Assembly (NCBI RefSeq): GCF_018070345.1
Contig: NZ_JAGPXX010000003.1
Span: 62,001-126,000 of the forward strand
Reading direction: 5' to 3'
Source: Streptomyces sp. F63
Lineage (GTDB): Bacteria > Actinomycetota > Actinomycetes > Streptomycetales > Streptomycetaceae
DNA length: 64,000 nucleotides
A program made the position numbers and the translations under genes. The notes under the pieces were generated by a model. That model saw only the letters and a list, made by a program, of their open reading frames with translations. It had not been told where the DNA came from and did not search any database. This document shows, piece after piece, positions 24,092 to 32,855 of this stretch (position 1 is its first letter; every line of letters starts with the position of its first letter).

Positions 24092-25525
24092 TCAGCTGTC
24101 GAAGCCCAGCCCCATCCGGTCCAGCGCCCGCAGCCACAGGTTGCGGTGTCCTCCGCGGGCGTCGGAGCGGGCCAGCGACCACTGCGTGATGCCGATCCCC
24201 GCCCAGCGCACCGGCTCCGGCGGGAAGGGCAGCGGCTTCGTGCGGACCATCTCCAGCGCGGTGCGCTCGGTCTCCTCGCCGGCCAGCAGGTCCAGCATCA
24301 CCTCCGCCCCGAAGCGGGTGGCGCCGACGCCCAGCCCCGTGTAGCCGGCCGCGTAGGCGACGCGGCCGCCGTGCGCCGTGCCGAAGAACGGCGAGAAGCG
24401 GGAGCAGGTGTCGATGACGCCGCCCCAGCGGTGGGTGAAGCGCAGGCCCTCCAGCTGGGGGAAGAAGGCGAAGAAGTGCCGGGCGAGGGTGGCGAAGGTC
24501 TCCGGGCGCTGGTCGTAGTCGGGATGGATGCGGCTGCCGTAGTGGTACAGCACGTCGTAACCGCCCCACAGGATGCGGTCGTCGGCGGTGCGGCGGAAGT
24601 AGTGGAAGTGGTTCGCGCTGTCGCTGAGCCCCTGCCGCCCCCGCCAGCCGATCGCGGCGAGCTGTGCGGCGCTGAGCGGTTCGGTCATCAGCGCGTAGTC
24701 GTAGACGGGGACGATGTACGGGCGCACCCGCCGCAGCAGGGACGGGAAGGCGTTGGTGCCGAGCGCGACCCGCCGCGCCCGCACCCGCCCGTAGGGGGTG
24801 CGCACGGCCATGCGCTCGCCCTCGGCCGCGAGCGCCTCGGCGGGGGTGTGCTCGTAGAGGCGGACGCCCGCCTCCAGGCAGGCCCGCCGCAGCCCCCAGG
24901 CCAGGCGGGCCGGGTTGAGGAGGGCCACGCCGTCGCGGTCCCACAGGCCGGCCAGGACCGCGGGGGAGTCCACCTCGGCGCGGACGGCGTCGCGGTCGAG
25001 GAAGGTGAGGCCGCCCAGGCCCAGCCGCTCGGCCTCCTCGGCCGTCTCGCGCAGTTCGGCGATCTGGTGGGGTTCGGTGGCGACGTCGATCTCGCCGGTG
25101 CGTTCGAAGTCGCAGTCGAGCGCGTACCGTTGCACGGCCTGCTCGATGGCGTCGAGGTTGGCCCGGCCCAGCTTCTCCAGTTCGGCGATCTCCCCCGGCC
25201 AGCGGGCGGCGCCGTTGGCCAGGCCGTGGGTGAGGGACGCCGCGCAGAAGCCGCCGTTGCGCCCGGAGGCGGCCCAGCCGGTCTCCCGGGCCTCGATGAG
25301 GACGACGTCCCGGTCCGGGTCCCGCTCCTTGGCGAGCAGCGCGGTCCACAGCCCGCTGTAACCGGCACCGACGACCAGCAGATCGCAGGTCTCGTCGCCG
25401 ACCAGGGCCGGGGCGGCCGCGGGCCGCCGCGCGGGGTCGTCCAGCCAGAAGGGGACGGGCCGGGTGCCCGCCAGAGCGTGCAGTGCGGCGTCCGCCGCCG
25501 GGGCGGGGGTGCTGCGGGGAGTCAT
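24092..25525 (-). CDS. FAD-dependent amine oxidase/dehydrogenase, DadA/PuuB-like
   Basis: A 477-residue flavoprotein. An FAD-binding Rossmann motif (CDLLVVGAGYSGLWTALLAKE, about 49-69) is followed by ETGWAASGRNGGFC, the characteristic second motif of the DAO family's PuuB/OrdL branch. Near the C-terminus, GYTGLGVGATRFGAEVMLDLL contacts FAD. It would oxidise an amine or gamma-glutamyl-amine with release of the aldehyde. It starts 22 bases after the PotC-like permease stop and is probably the last gene of the polyamine import operon. It contains no signal peptide. The gamma-glutamylputrescine oxidase role is suggested by context, not shown. Confidence 0.88.
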   Translation of the reverse strand: MTPRSTPAPAADAALHALAGTRPVPFWLDDPARRPAAAPALVGDETCDLLVVGAGYSGLWTALLAKERDPDRDVVLIEARETGWAASGRNGGFCAASLTHGLANGAARWPGEIAELEKLGRANLDAIEQAVQRYALDCDFERTGEIDVATEPHQIAELRETAEEAERLGLGGLTFLDRDAVRAEVDSPAVLAGLWDRDGVALLNPARLAWGLRRACLEAGVRLYEHTPAEALAAEGERMAVRTPYGRVRARRVALGTNAFPSLLRRVRPYIVPVYDYALMTEPLSAAQLAAIGWRGRQGLSDSANHFHYFRRTADDRILWGGYDVLYHYGSRIHPDYDQRPETFATLARHFFAFFPQLEGLRFTHRWGGVIDTCSRFSPFFGTAHGGRVAYAAGYTGLGVGATRFGAEVMLDLLAGEETERTALEMVRTKPLPFPPEPVRWAGIGITQWSLARSDARGGHRNLWLRALDRMGLGFDS

Positions 25526-25547
25526 GCGCCGGTCCTTCCGCGGGTGG

Positions 25548-26369
25548 TCATGGGGCGGTCCTTTCGCGGCGGCGCGCGGTGAGCTGCCCGGCCAGCACGA
25601 TGCCGACGGCGATCAGGAACATGGCCGTCCCGATCACGTTGACCTGCACGGGCACTCCGCGCTGGGCGGCGCCCCACACGAACATGGGGAAGGTGACGGT
25701 CGAGGGGCCGGCGTTGAACTGGGTGACGACGAAGTCGTCGAAGGACAGCGCGAAGCTGAGCAGGGCTCCCGCCGCGATGCCGGGAGCGGCCAGCGGCAGC
25801 GTGACCCGCAGGAACGTCTGGAGCGGCCCGGCGTACAGATCCCGGGCGGCCTCCTCCAGCCGCGGGTCCATGCTCGCCACCCGTGCCTTCACGGCGACGA
25901 CGACGAAACTCAGGCAGAACATGATGTGCGCGATGAGAATGGTGATGAAGCCGAAGCCGACGCGCATGTTGAGGAACAGGGTGCCGAGCGAGGCGGCCAT
26001 CACCACCTCGGGCATGGCCATGGGCAGGAAGATGAGTCCGTTCGCGGCGCCCCGGCCGCGGAAGCGGTGCCGGGCCAGGGCGAACGCGGCGAGCGTGCCG
26101 AAGGCCGTCGCGCCGAGCGTGGCCAGGACGGCGATCTGCAGGCTCAGCGTGAGCGAGTCGCACATGTCGGCGACCCCGCACGGGTTCGTCCACGCTTCCG
26201 TGGAGAAGGTGCGCCACTGGTAGTTGAAGCGCCCCGCCGGGTTGTTGAACGAGAAGAGCATCACCACGGCGTTCGGCAGCAGCAGGTAGAGCAGGGTGCC
26301 GAGCCCGGCGAGGACGACGGCGTTGCGGCGCAGCCAGCGCAGCGGCGCCCATGAGGTCACGGCGGTCAT
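25548..26369 (-). CDS. potC: polyamine-type ABC transporter permease, PotC-like
   Basis: A 273-residue inner-membrane protein with about six hydrophobic helices. The permease EAA loop is seen as EEAARDLYAGPLQTFLRVTLP around residues 171-191, where it contacts the ATPase. Its closest style is PotC/YdcV, the second permease of spermidine/putrescine importers. The start ATG shares one base with the stop of the partner permease (TGATG), so the two are made in equal amounts. The gene is part of the ordered set ATPase-permease-permease, with the solute-binding lipoprotein gene upstream. Orientation and neighbours support polyamine import; the exact substrate is inferred. Confidence 0.88.
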   Translation of the reverse strand: MTAVTSWAPLRWLRRNAVVLAGLGTLLYLLLPNAVVMLFSFNNPAGRFNYQWRTFSTEAWTNPCGVADMCDSLTLSLQIAVLATLGATAFGTLAAFALARHRFRGRGAANGLIFLPMAMPEVVMAASLGTLFLNMRVGFGFITILIAHIMFCLSFVVVAVKARVASMDPRLEEAARDLYAGPLQTFLRVTLPLAAPGIAAGALLSFALSFDDFVVTQFNAGPSTVTFPMFVWGAAQRGVPVQVNVIGTAMFLIAVGIVLAGQLTARRRERTAP

Positions 26370-27322
26370 CAGACCAGCTCCTCCGTTCCGGCCTTGCGCA
26401 TGTAGACGGTGACCATGATGAGAATGAGGGCCATGAGCAGGAACGACATGGCGGCGGCGGTCGGGTAGTCCAGCACCTTGAGGAACTGCTGCTGGATGGC
26501 GTTGCCCACCATCTGCTCCGAGGGGGAGCCCAGGAGCTGGGCGTTGATGTAGTCCCCGGAGGCCGGGATGAAGGTGAGCAGGGTGCCGGCGACGACCCCG
26601 GGCAGCGAGAGCGGGAAGGTCACCCGGCGGAACGTGGTGGCGGGCCCCGCGTAGAGATCGCGGGCCGCCTCGTGCAGCGACGGGCTGATCCGCTCCAGCG
26701 AGGCGTAGAGCGGCAGGATCATGAACGGCAGGAAGTTGTACGTCAGTCCGCAGACGACCGCCAGCGGGGTGGCGAGCAGCCGGTCACCGCTCGTCAGGCC
26801 CAGCCAGGCGGTGACGTCCAGGACGTGCAGCGCGTCCAGGGCGCCGACCACCGGGCCGCCGTCGGACAGGATCGTCTTCCAGGCGAGGGTGCGGATGAGG
26901 AAGCTGGTGAAGAACGGCGCGATCACCATCACCAGCAGCACGTTCCGCCAGCGCCCGGCGCGGAAGGCCAGGGTGTAGGCGAGCGGGTAGCCGATGACGA
27001 GGCAGAGCGCGGTGGCCGTGGCGGCGTAGCCGAAGGAGCGCAGGAAGTGGACGCCGTACTCCCGCAGCGCCTCCGCGTAGGTGGCGAAGTGCCAGGTGAC
27101 GCGGTAACCCTCCTCCAGGGAGCCGGTCTGCACCGACGTGGACGCCTGGTAGACGAGCGGCGCGACGAAGAAGACGGCGAGCCACAGGCCGGCCGGGAGC
27201 AGCAGCCAGTACGGGGTGAGGCGGCGGCGCGGCGCGCGGGCCGGCGGGGTGGAGCCGCCGGTTCCGCCGGCCGCGCCGGTTCCGCCGGTTCCCGGCGGCG
27301 GGGCGGTGGCCAGGGCCGTCAT
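26369..27322 (-). CDS. potB: polyamine-type ABC transporter permease, PotB-like
   Basis: A 317-residue inner-membrane protein. The first 45 residues are Gly/Pro/Thr-rich and cytoplasmic, followed by six hydrophobic helices starting with YWLLLPAGLWLAVFFVAPLVY. The EAA loop is HEAARDLYAGPATTFRRVTFP around 220-240. It matches the first permease of spermidine/putrescine systems (PotB/YdcU). Its ATG start lies in an ATGA overlap with the upstream ATPase gene and its stop shares a base with the PotC start. The coupled layout indicates one operon. The Gly/Pro-rich N-terminal extension is longer than usual, a common actinobacterial elaboration. Confidence 0.88.
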   Translation of the reverse strand: MTALATAPPPGTGGTGAAGGTGGSTPPARAPRRRLTPYWLLLPAGLWLAVFFVAPLVYQASTSVQTGSLEEGYRVTWHFATYAEALREYGVHFLRSFGYAATATALCLVIGYPLAYTLAFRAGRWRNVLLVMVIAPFFTSFLIRTLAWKTILSDGGPVVGALDALHVLDVTAWLGLTSGDRLLATPLAVVCGLTYNFLPFMILPLYASLERISPSLHEAARDLYAGPATTFRRVTFPLSLPGVVAGTLLTFIPASGDYINAQLLGSPSEQMVGNAIQQQFLKVLDYPTAAAMSFLLMALILIMVTVYMRKAGTEELV

Positions 27323-28455
27323 ATCGCCTCCTCCCCGGTGCCGGCGGTGATCTCCCGGCCGGGGTCTCCGCCCGGTTCGAGGCCGAAGGTGTGGGCGGGG
27401 TTCCAGTGCAGGACGACCTCCGCGCCCGCGACGAGCCGCGGATCGCGCTCCACGTTCTGCTGGTAGACGGCGAACCGGGAGCAGGCGGGCGTCTCCACCA
27501 GGTACTGCACGGAGACGCCGAGGTAACTGGCCTCCGTGACGCGGCCGGTGAGCCGGTTGCGGCCGTCGGGCACGCCGCCGGCGTCGTCCGCCGGGGCGAG
27601 GGCGATCTTCTCCGGGCGCACCCCGACCAGCACCCGGTCCCCGGCGCCGGTCCCCTCCGGCATCCGCGCGGAGGGCAGCCGCAGCGGGCTGCCGGCGGCC
27701 TTGAGTTCGGCCTCGCCGCCGCCGGTGGCCGTCACCTTCGCCTCGATGAGGTTGGAGGTGCCGAGGAAGTTGGCGACGAAGGCGGTGCGCGGGTGCTCGT
27801 ACAGCTCGGCCGGGGCCCCGAGCTGCTCCACGCGCCCGGCGCGCATCACGGCCACGGTGTCGGCCATCGCCATGGCCTCCTCCTGGTCGTGCGTCACATG
27901 CACGAAGGTGATGCCGACCTCCGTCTGGATGCGCTTGAGCTCCAGCTGCATCTGCCGGCGCAGCTTGAGGTCGAGAGCGCCCAGGGGCTCGTCGAGCAGC
28001 AGCACCTGCGGCTTGTTGACGAGGGCGCGGGCGAGCGCGACGCGCTGCTGCTGCCCGCCGGAGAGCTGGTGCGGTTTGCGGCGCGCCAGGTGGCCGAGCT
28101 CGACGAGCTCCAGCATCTCGGCGACCTGGCTCTTCACCGACGTCACCCCGCGGCGGCGCAGCCCGAAGGCCACGTTGTCGTGGACGTCCAGGTGGGGGAA
28201 GAGCGCGTAGTTCTGGAAGACGGTGTTGACGGGGCGGCGGTGCGGGGGCAGCCCGGTGATGTCGGTGCCGGTGAGGAGGACCTGCCCGGCGGAGGGCTCC
28301 TCCAGGCCGGCGATCATGCGGAGGGTGGTGGTCTTGCCGCAGCCGGAGGCACCGAGGAGGGCGAAGAAGGAGCCCTCGGGGATGGTGAGGTCCAGCGGGT
28401 GGACGGCGGTGAAGCCGCCGAACGTCTTGCTGACCCCGGTGAGCTGGATCGTCAT
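27319..28455 (-). CDS. potA: polyamine-type ABC transporter ATP-binding protein, PotA-like
   Basis: A 378-residue ATPase. Walker A is GASGCGKTT (34-42), the signature is LSGGQQQRVALARAL (about 136-150), and Walker B is VLLLDEPLGALD, followed by the H-loop in FVHVTHDQEEAM. The C-terminal part (about 240-360) is the TOBE domain typical of PotA and other CUT-like importers (DRVLVGVRPEKIAL). It energises polyamine import through the two permeases encoded just downstream with a four-base overlap. The start is 22 bases after the stop of the solute-binding protein gene. The family call is firm; polyamine specificity comes from operon context. Confidence 0.92.
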   Translation of the reverse strand: MTIQLTGVSKTFGGFTAVHPLDLTIPEGSFFALLGASGCGKTTTLRMIAGLEEPSAGQVLLTGTDITGLPPHRRPVNTVFQNYALFPHLDVHDNVAFGLRRRGVTSVKSQVAEMLELVELGHLARRKPHQLSGGQQQRVALARALVNKPQVLLLDEPLGALDLKLRRQMQLELKRIQTEVGITFVHVTHDQEEAMAMADTVAVMRAGRVEQLGAPAELYEHPRTAFVANFLGTSNLIEAKVTATGGGEAELKAAGSPLRLPSARMPEGTGAGDRVLVGVRPEKIALAPADDAGGVPDGRNRLTGRVTEASYLGVSVQYLVETPACSRFAVYQQNVERDPRLVAGAEVVLHWNPAHTFGLEPGGDPGREITAGTGEEAI

Positions 28456-28477
28456 GGTGTGCGTGTCTCCGGTGGGT

Positions 28478-29716
28478 TCAGGCGCCGATGAGCTTGGCGA
28501 ACTTGCTCTCGTAGCGCTCCTCTTCCTTGGCGCTGAGCGGCCGGAAGTTGTGGCCCCTGGCGATCATTTCCTCGTCGGGGAAGATCAGCTTGTTCTCCGC
28601 CAGCTCCTTGTCGATCTTCCGCATCTCCTGCTGGGCACCGGAGACGGGGCAGATGTAGTTGACCCAGGCGGCCAGCTCGGCCGCGGGCTTCGGCCGGTAG
28701 TAGTAGTCGATCAGCGCCTCGGCGTTGGCGCGGTGCTGTGCTCCGGCCGGGACCAGCAGGTCGTCGGTGCCGAACAGATAGCCGGTCTCGGGCAGATGGA
28801 AGCGCACATCGGGGTTGTCGAAGCCGAGCTGCACGATGTCGCCGGCCCAGCCCACGCAGGCGGCGATGTCGCCCTTGTTGAGCCCGTCCATGTAGTCGTT
28901 GCCGGTGAAGCGGCGTATCTGGCCCCGGTCGACGGCCTTCTGGACGAGGTCCAGGGCGGCGTCGAAGTCGTCGTCGGTGAAGGAGGCCGAGTCCGCGCCC
29001 ATGCCGAGCATGATCAGGCCCATGGTGTCCTGCATCTCGGTGAGCAGCGAGACGCGGCCCTTGAGCTTCGGGTCGGTCAGCAGCTGCTCGACGCTGGTGA
29101 CCTTCCGCCCGCCGGTGGCCTTCTGGTTGTAGGCGATGACGGCCGCGGTCCCGGCCCACGGGTAGCTGTACTGCCGGCCGGGGTCGTGCGGAGCGGCGCG
29201 GAAGCGGCCCTCCAGGTTCGTCACCGCGTTGGGCAGGTTGGACTGGTCCAGGCGCTGCGCCCAGCCGGAGCGGATCATGCGGCCGGCCATCCAGTCGGTG
29301 AGGCACACCAGGTCCCGGCCGGTCTTCTGGCCCGCGGCGAGCTGCGGCTTGATCTTGCTGTAGAACTCGTTGTTGTCGTTGATGTCCTCGATGTACTTGA
29401 CCTTGATGCCGCTCTCGCGCTGGAACTCCCGCAGCGTGGGCCGCAGGTTCTCGTCGTCGTCGTCGACGTCGATGTAGAGCGGCCAGTTGGAGAAGGCCAG
29501 CACCTTCTCCTGCTGCGAGCGGTCCTCGCTGCGCTCCTCCTTGCCGGACGCGCCGCCTTTCGCGGGCGGGATGCCGCAGGCGGCCAGGGCCGCGCCGCCG
29601 GCGGCCAGTCCGCCGGCGCGGAGCAGCCGCCGCCGGCTCATGGCGGCGCGGCCGTTGGTGAGGCTGCGCTGCCATGCCTTGCGCACGGGCTCGGACATGC
29701 CGTCGTAGGGGTTCAC
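28478..29716 (-). CDS. potD: polyamine-binding lipoprotein of ABC importer, PotD-like
   Basis: A 412-residue secreted binding protein. An unusual 26-residue cytoplasmic leader precedes a Tat-type signal, SRRRLLRAGGLAAGGAALAAC, in which the final Cys (about 47) is a lipobox cysteine. It is therefore a Tat-exported lipoprotein, a frequent arrangement in Streptomyces. The mature part is a type II periplasmic-binding fold like PotD/PotF (FSNWPLYIDVDDDDENL, with GDIAACVGWAGDIVQL and ETGYLFGTDDLLVPAGAQH). A later ATG (29698) is also possible. It captures polyamines outside the membrane for PotABC. Binding residues were not individually verified. Confidence 0.9.
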   Translation of the reverse strand: MNPYDGMSEPVRKAWQRSLTNGRAAMSRRRLLRAGGLAAGGAALAACGIPPAKGGASGKEERSEDRSQQEKVLAFSNWPLYIDVDDDDENLRPTLREFQRESGIKVKYIEDINDNNEFYSKIKPQLAAGQKTGRDLVCLTDWMAGRMIRSGWAQRLDQSNLPNAVTNLEGRFRAAPHDPGRQYSYPWAGTAAVIAYNQKATGGRKVTSVEQLLTDPKLKGRVSLLTEMQDTMGLIMLGMGADSASFTDDDFDAALDLVQKAVDRGQIRRFTGNDYMDGLNKGDIAACVGWAGDIVQLGFDNPDVRFHLPETGYLFGTDDLLVPAGAQHRANAEALIDYYYRPKPAAELAAWVNYICPVSGAQQEMRKIDKELAENKLIFPDEEMIARGHNFRPLSAKEEERYESKFAKLIGA

Positions 29717-29767
29717 GGGGCCTCCGGTTGTTCGTCGGAAAGGGGGGAGGGGGGTGGGAGGGGGCTT

Positions 29768-31312
29768 TCAGAGGGCGAGGACGGTGCGGTGCCAGTCCTT
29801 GCGGGCCGCTCCGGTGGTGTCGGACATGACGTGCTTGACCTGGGTGTACTCCTCGAAGGAGTAGGCCGACATGTCCTTGCCGTAGCCGGAGGCGCCGTAG
29901 CCGCCGTGCGGCATCTCGCTGATGATCGGAATGTGGTCGTTGACCCACACGCAGCCCGCCCGCAGCTCCCGCGTGCCGCGCCCGGTGCGGTAGACGTCCC
30001 GGCTCCAGACGGAGGCGGCCAGGCCGTAGGGGGTGTCGTTGGCCAGCGCGAGGCCCTCGTCGTCCGTGTCGAAGGGCAGCACGGTGAGGACGGGGCCGAA
30101 GACCTCGTTCTGCACGATCTCGCTGTGCTGGGCCGCGCCGGTGACGAGGGTGGGCAGGTAGTAGGCGCCGGCGGCGAGCGCGCCGCCCGGGGTCCGGCCG
30201 CCGGTGACGACGCGGGCTCCGTCGGCGCGGGCCCGGTCCACGAATCCCGCGACGCGGTCGCGGTGCGCGTGTGAGACCAGCGGGCCGAGGTCGGTGGCCG
30301 GGTCCGCCGGGTCCCCGAGGACGGCCATGCCCATCAGGTCGGCCACGCCGGCGGTGAACGCCTCGTAGAGCGGCCGCTGGACGTAGGCCCGGGTGGCGGC
30401 GGTGCAGTCCTGGCCGGAGTTGATGAGCGCCGCGGCCACCGCGCCGTGCACGGCCGCCTCCAGGTCGGCGTCGTCGAAGACCACGAACGGCGCCTTGCCG
30501 CCGAGCTCCAGGTGCAGCCGCTTGACGCCCTCTGTGGCGAGCCGCGCCACGCGCTTGCCGACGGCCGTGGAGCCCGTGAAGGAGACCATGGCCACGTCGG
30601 GGTGGCTCACGAGGCGCTCTCCGGCGCCCGGGCCGGCGCCGCTGACGACGTTGATCACCCCGTCCGGGATGCCCGCCTCGTGCGCGGCCTCCGCGAACAT
30701 CACCGAGGTGAGCGGGGTGAGCTCCGAGGGCTTCAGCACCACCGTGTTGCCCGCCGCGACGGCCGGGAGGATCTTCCAGGCGGCCATCTGGAGCGGGTAG
30801 TTCCAGGGGGCGACGGACCCGACGACGCCGAGCGGCTCACGCCGGATGGACGAGGTGTGGCCGCCGCTGTACTCGGCGGCGGCCATGCCGTCGAGGCGGC
30901 GGGCGGCGCCCGCGAAGAACGCGACGTTGTCGATCGAGCCCGGCACGTCGAACTCCCGGCACAGCCGCACGGGCTTGCCGCACTGCAGTGACTCGGCCCG
31001 CACCAGCTCCTCCGCCCGGCCGTCGAGCACCGCCCGCAGCCGGTGGAGGGCCTCGGAGCGCTCGGCCGGGGTGGCGCCGGCCCACTCGGGCAGGGCCCGG
31101 CCGGCGGCGCGCACGGCCGCGTCGACGTCCTCGGGGCCGGCGAGCTCGTACTCCAGCAGCCGCTCGCCGGTGGCGGGGTCGGTGACCGCCTGCCGGTGCC
31201 CGGAGGTGCCGGAGGCGCGGCGGCCCGCGATGTACTGCGCTCCCTCCGCGAAGGGCGCGATCACGTCGGGCGACGGCTGATCGGACGGCTGCTGAGACGG
31301 CTGGTCGGCCAT
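29768..31312 (-). CDS. aldehyde dehydrogenase (gamma-aminobutyraldehyde type)
   Basis: A 514-residue NAD(P)-dependent enzyme from ATG 31312, preceded by GGGAGAGA. The family landmarks are present: VGSVAPWNYPLQMAAWKI, VLKPSELTPL, SFTGSTAVGKRV around 259-270 (cofactor loop), LELGGKAPFVVF with the general-base Glu near 282, and NSGQDCTAATR with the catalytic Cys near 316. It best fits aminobutyraldehyde or betaine-aldehyde dehydrogenases, which take the aldehydes formed from putrescine by transamination or oxidation to GABA. It is the first gene of the leftward polyamine operon, followed 51 bases later by potD. Its upstream region has a candidate Lrp site. Confidence 0.92.
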   Translation of the reverse strand: MADQPSQQPSDQPSPDVIAPFAEGAQYIAGRRASGTSGHRQAVTDPATGERLLEYELAGPEDVDAAVRAAGRALPEWAGATPAERSEALHRLRAVLDGRAEELVRAESLQCGKPVRLCREFDVPGSIDNVAFFAGAARRLDGMAAAEYSGGHTSSIRREPLGVVGSVAPWNYPLQMAAWKILPAVAAGNTVVLKPSELTPLTSVMFAEAAHEAGIPDGVINVVSGAGPGAGERLVSHPDVAMVSFTGSTAVGKRVARLATEGVKRLHLELGGKAPFVVFDDADLEAAVHGAVAAALINSGQDCTAATRAYVQRPLYEAFTAGVADLMGMAVLGDPADPATDLGPLVSHAHRDRVAGFVDRARADGARVVTGGRTPGGALAAGAYYLPTLVTGAAQHSEIVQNEVFGPVLTVLPFDTDDEGLALANDTPYGLAASVWSRDVYRTGRGTRELRAGCVWVNDHIPIISEMPHGGYGASGYGKDMSAYSFEEYTQVKHVMSDTTGAARKDWHRTVLAL

Positions 31313-31400
31313 GGGACATCTCTCCCGCTGTTGCGCTGATGCTGCGGCTTGGGCCGGGGATGAGCGCCGATCCTGGCAGTCAGCATGGGTTTGAACAAGT

Positions 31401-31436
31401 GATTCCGTTCCAGAATTTTCCTGCGGCAACGAAATC
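31401..31436 (-). promoter_or_regulatory. candidate Lrp-controlled operator upstream of the aldehyde dehydrogenase gene
   Basis: GATTCCGTT at 31401-31409 and AACGAAATC at 31428-31436 are an inverted repeat with one mismatch. The right half lies in GGCAACGAAATC, which closely matches a site in front of the lrp gene. The block 31381-31450 is AT-rich, separates two genes, and lies 89-124 bases before the dehydrogenase start. It probably drives the aldehyde dehydrogenase-pot operon. Confidence 0.45.
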
Positions 31437-31480
31437 GTGATTCCTGGGTAACGCGTCCCGCACCGTGCGGGCGCGCCGCG

Positions 31481-32830
31481 TCACACAGCGTCCGTGAGGA
31501 CCTCCGCGAGGCCGTCGACGATCTCGTCCAGCACCGCGCGGTCGCAGATCAGCGGCGGCGCGATCTGCAGCACGCTGTCGCCCCGGTCGTCGGGGCGGGC
31601 GATGATCCCCGCCTCGCGCAGCCGCCGGGGCAGCACACCGCGCAGCAGCCGGTCCCGCTCCGCGGTGTCGAAACGGCTGTTCGCCTCGTCCTTCACCAGC
31701 TCCAGGGCCCAGAAGAAGCCCGCGCCGCGCACGTCCCCGACGATCGGCAGGGACCGCAGCCCGGCCAGCCGGCTCTCCAGATACGGGCTCAGCGTGCGCA
31801 CGTTCTCCAGCACACCGTCCCGCTCGAAGATCTCGATGTTGCGCAGCGCGATGGCCGCCGACAGCGGATGCCCGCCGAAGGTGATGCCGTGCCGCAGGGG
31901 CCGCCCGTTGTCGACGAGCGCGGCCGCCACCCGCTCGGCGACGACGACGGCGCCCATCGGCGCGTACGCGGACGTCAGCCCCTTGGCCAGGCTGACCAGG
32001 TCCGGAGTGACGCCCTCCCGCGCGATGCCGAACCACTCGCCGAGCCGGCCGCAGCCGGTGATGACCTCGTCCGCCATCAGCAGCGCCCCGTACCGGTCGG
32101 CCAGTTCGCGCAGCCCGCGCCAGTAGCCGGGCGGCGGGGTGAAGCAGCCGCCCGCGTTCTGCACCGGCTCGGCGATGATCAGCGCCACCTCGTCGGGGCC
32201 CGCGGCGATGATCGCGTCCTCCATCTCGGCCAGCAGCCGGGTGCGGAAGGCCTCCGGGTCGCCGCCGTCGGGTGCCCGGAACGCGTTGGTGGCGGACACG
32301 TGCGTGACGTCCACGGGCGCCCGCCCGAACGGCTCCTTGAACTTCGGCAGCCCCGTGAACGACAGCGCGCCCAGCGTGACCCCGTGGTAGGCGGTCTCCC
32401 GGGCGATGGCCTTCGTGCGCTGCGGCTGCCCGTTCGCCAGGTGGTACTCGCGCGTGATCTTCCACGCCGCCTCCACGGCCTCCGAGCCACCGGAGGTGAA
32501 GAACGCCCGGGTCATGCCCTCGGGCGCGAGCGCGGTGAGGCGCTCCGCCAGCTCGATCGCGGGTGGGTGCGCGGTGCCCCAGTTGGTGTTGAACGCCAGC
32601 CGGGTGAGCTGCGCGGTCGCGGCCTCGGCCATCTCCGCGCCGTAGGAGTAGCCGAGCTGGGAGCAGAACAGGCTGGACAGGGCGTCGATGTGGCGCTTGC
32701 CGCGGGTGTCGTAGACGTACGGCCCCTCGCCCCGTTCCAGGACGAGCAGATCGTCGATGTGCTGCGCCGAGAAGTGCAGCATCAGATGGTGCGCCGCGGC
32801 GTCCTGCAGCGCGTCGTGCCTGCTGTTCAC
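31481..32830 (-). CDS. class III aminotransferase (second paralogue)
   Basis: A 449-residue PLP enzyme closely similar in layout to the one at 22067-23428. It has FTSGGSEAVEAAWKITREYH in the cofactor loop, IIAEPVQNAGGCFTPPPGY, LLMADEVITGCGRLG with the PLP Asp, and VSLAKGLTSAYAPMG with the Schiff-base Lys near 283. It would transfer an amino group from a polyamine, GABA or beta-alanine to pyruvate. It starts 25 bases after the MmsA-type dehydrogenase stop, implying one transcript, so product semialdehyde could be oxidised directly by that enzyme. The two paralogues in one region may divide different amines between them. Confidence 0.9.
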   Translation of the reverse strand: MNSRHDALQDAAAHHLMLHFSAQHIDDLLVLERGEGPYVYDTRGKRHIDALSSLFCSQLGYSYGAEMAEAATAQLTRLAFNTNWGTAHPPAIELAERLTALAPEGMTRAFFTSGGSEAVEAAWKITREYHLANGQPQRTKAIARETAYHGVTLGALSFTGLPKFKEPFGRAPVDVTHVSATNAFRAPDGGDPEAFRTRLLAEMEDAIIAAGPDEVALIIAEPVQNAGGCFTPPPGYWRGLRELADRYGALLMADEVITGCGRLGEWFGIAREGVTPDLVSLAKGLTSAYAPMGAVVVAERVAAALVDNGRPLRHGITFGGHPLSAAIALRNIEIFERDGVLENVRTLSPYLESRLAGLRSLPIVGDVRGAGFFWALELVKDEANSRFDTAERDRLLRGVLPRRLREAGIIARPDDRGDSVLQIAPPLICDRAVLDEIVDGLAEVLTDAV

Positions 32831-32855
32831 GTCGTCTCCTGGTTCTCGGTGCGGC

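Noticed and set aside
28223..30274. Long plus-strand frame opposite potD and the dehydrogenase gene
   Set aside because: It is antisense to genes with clear family motifs, has no recognisable domain, and is expected from GC-rich third positions.
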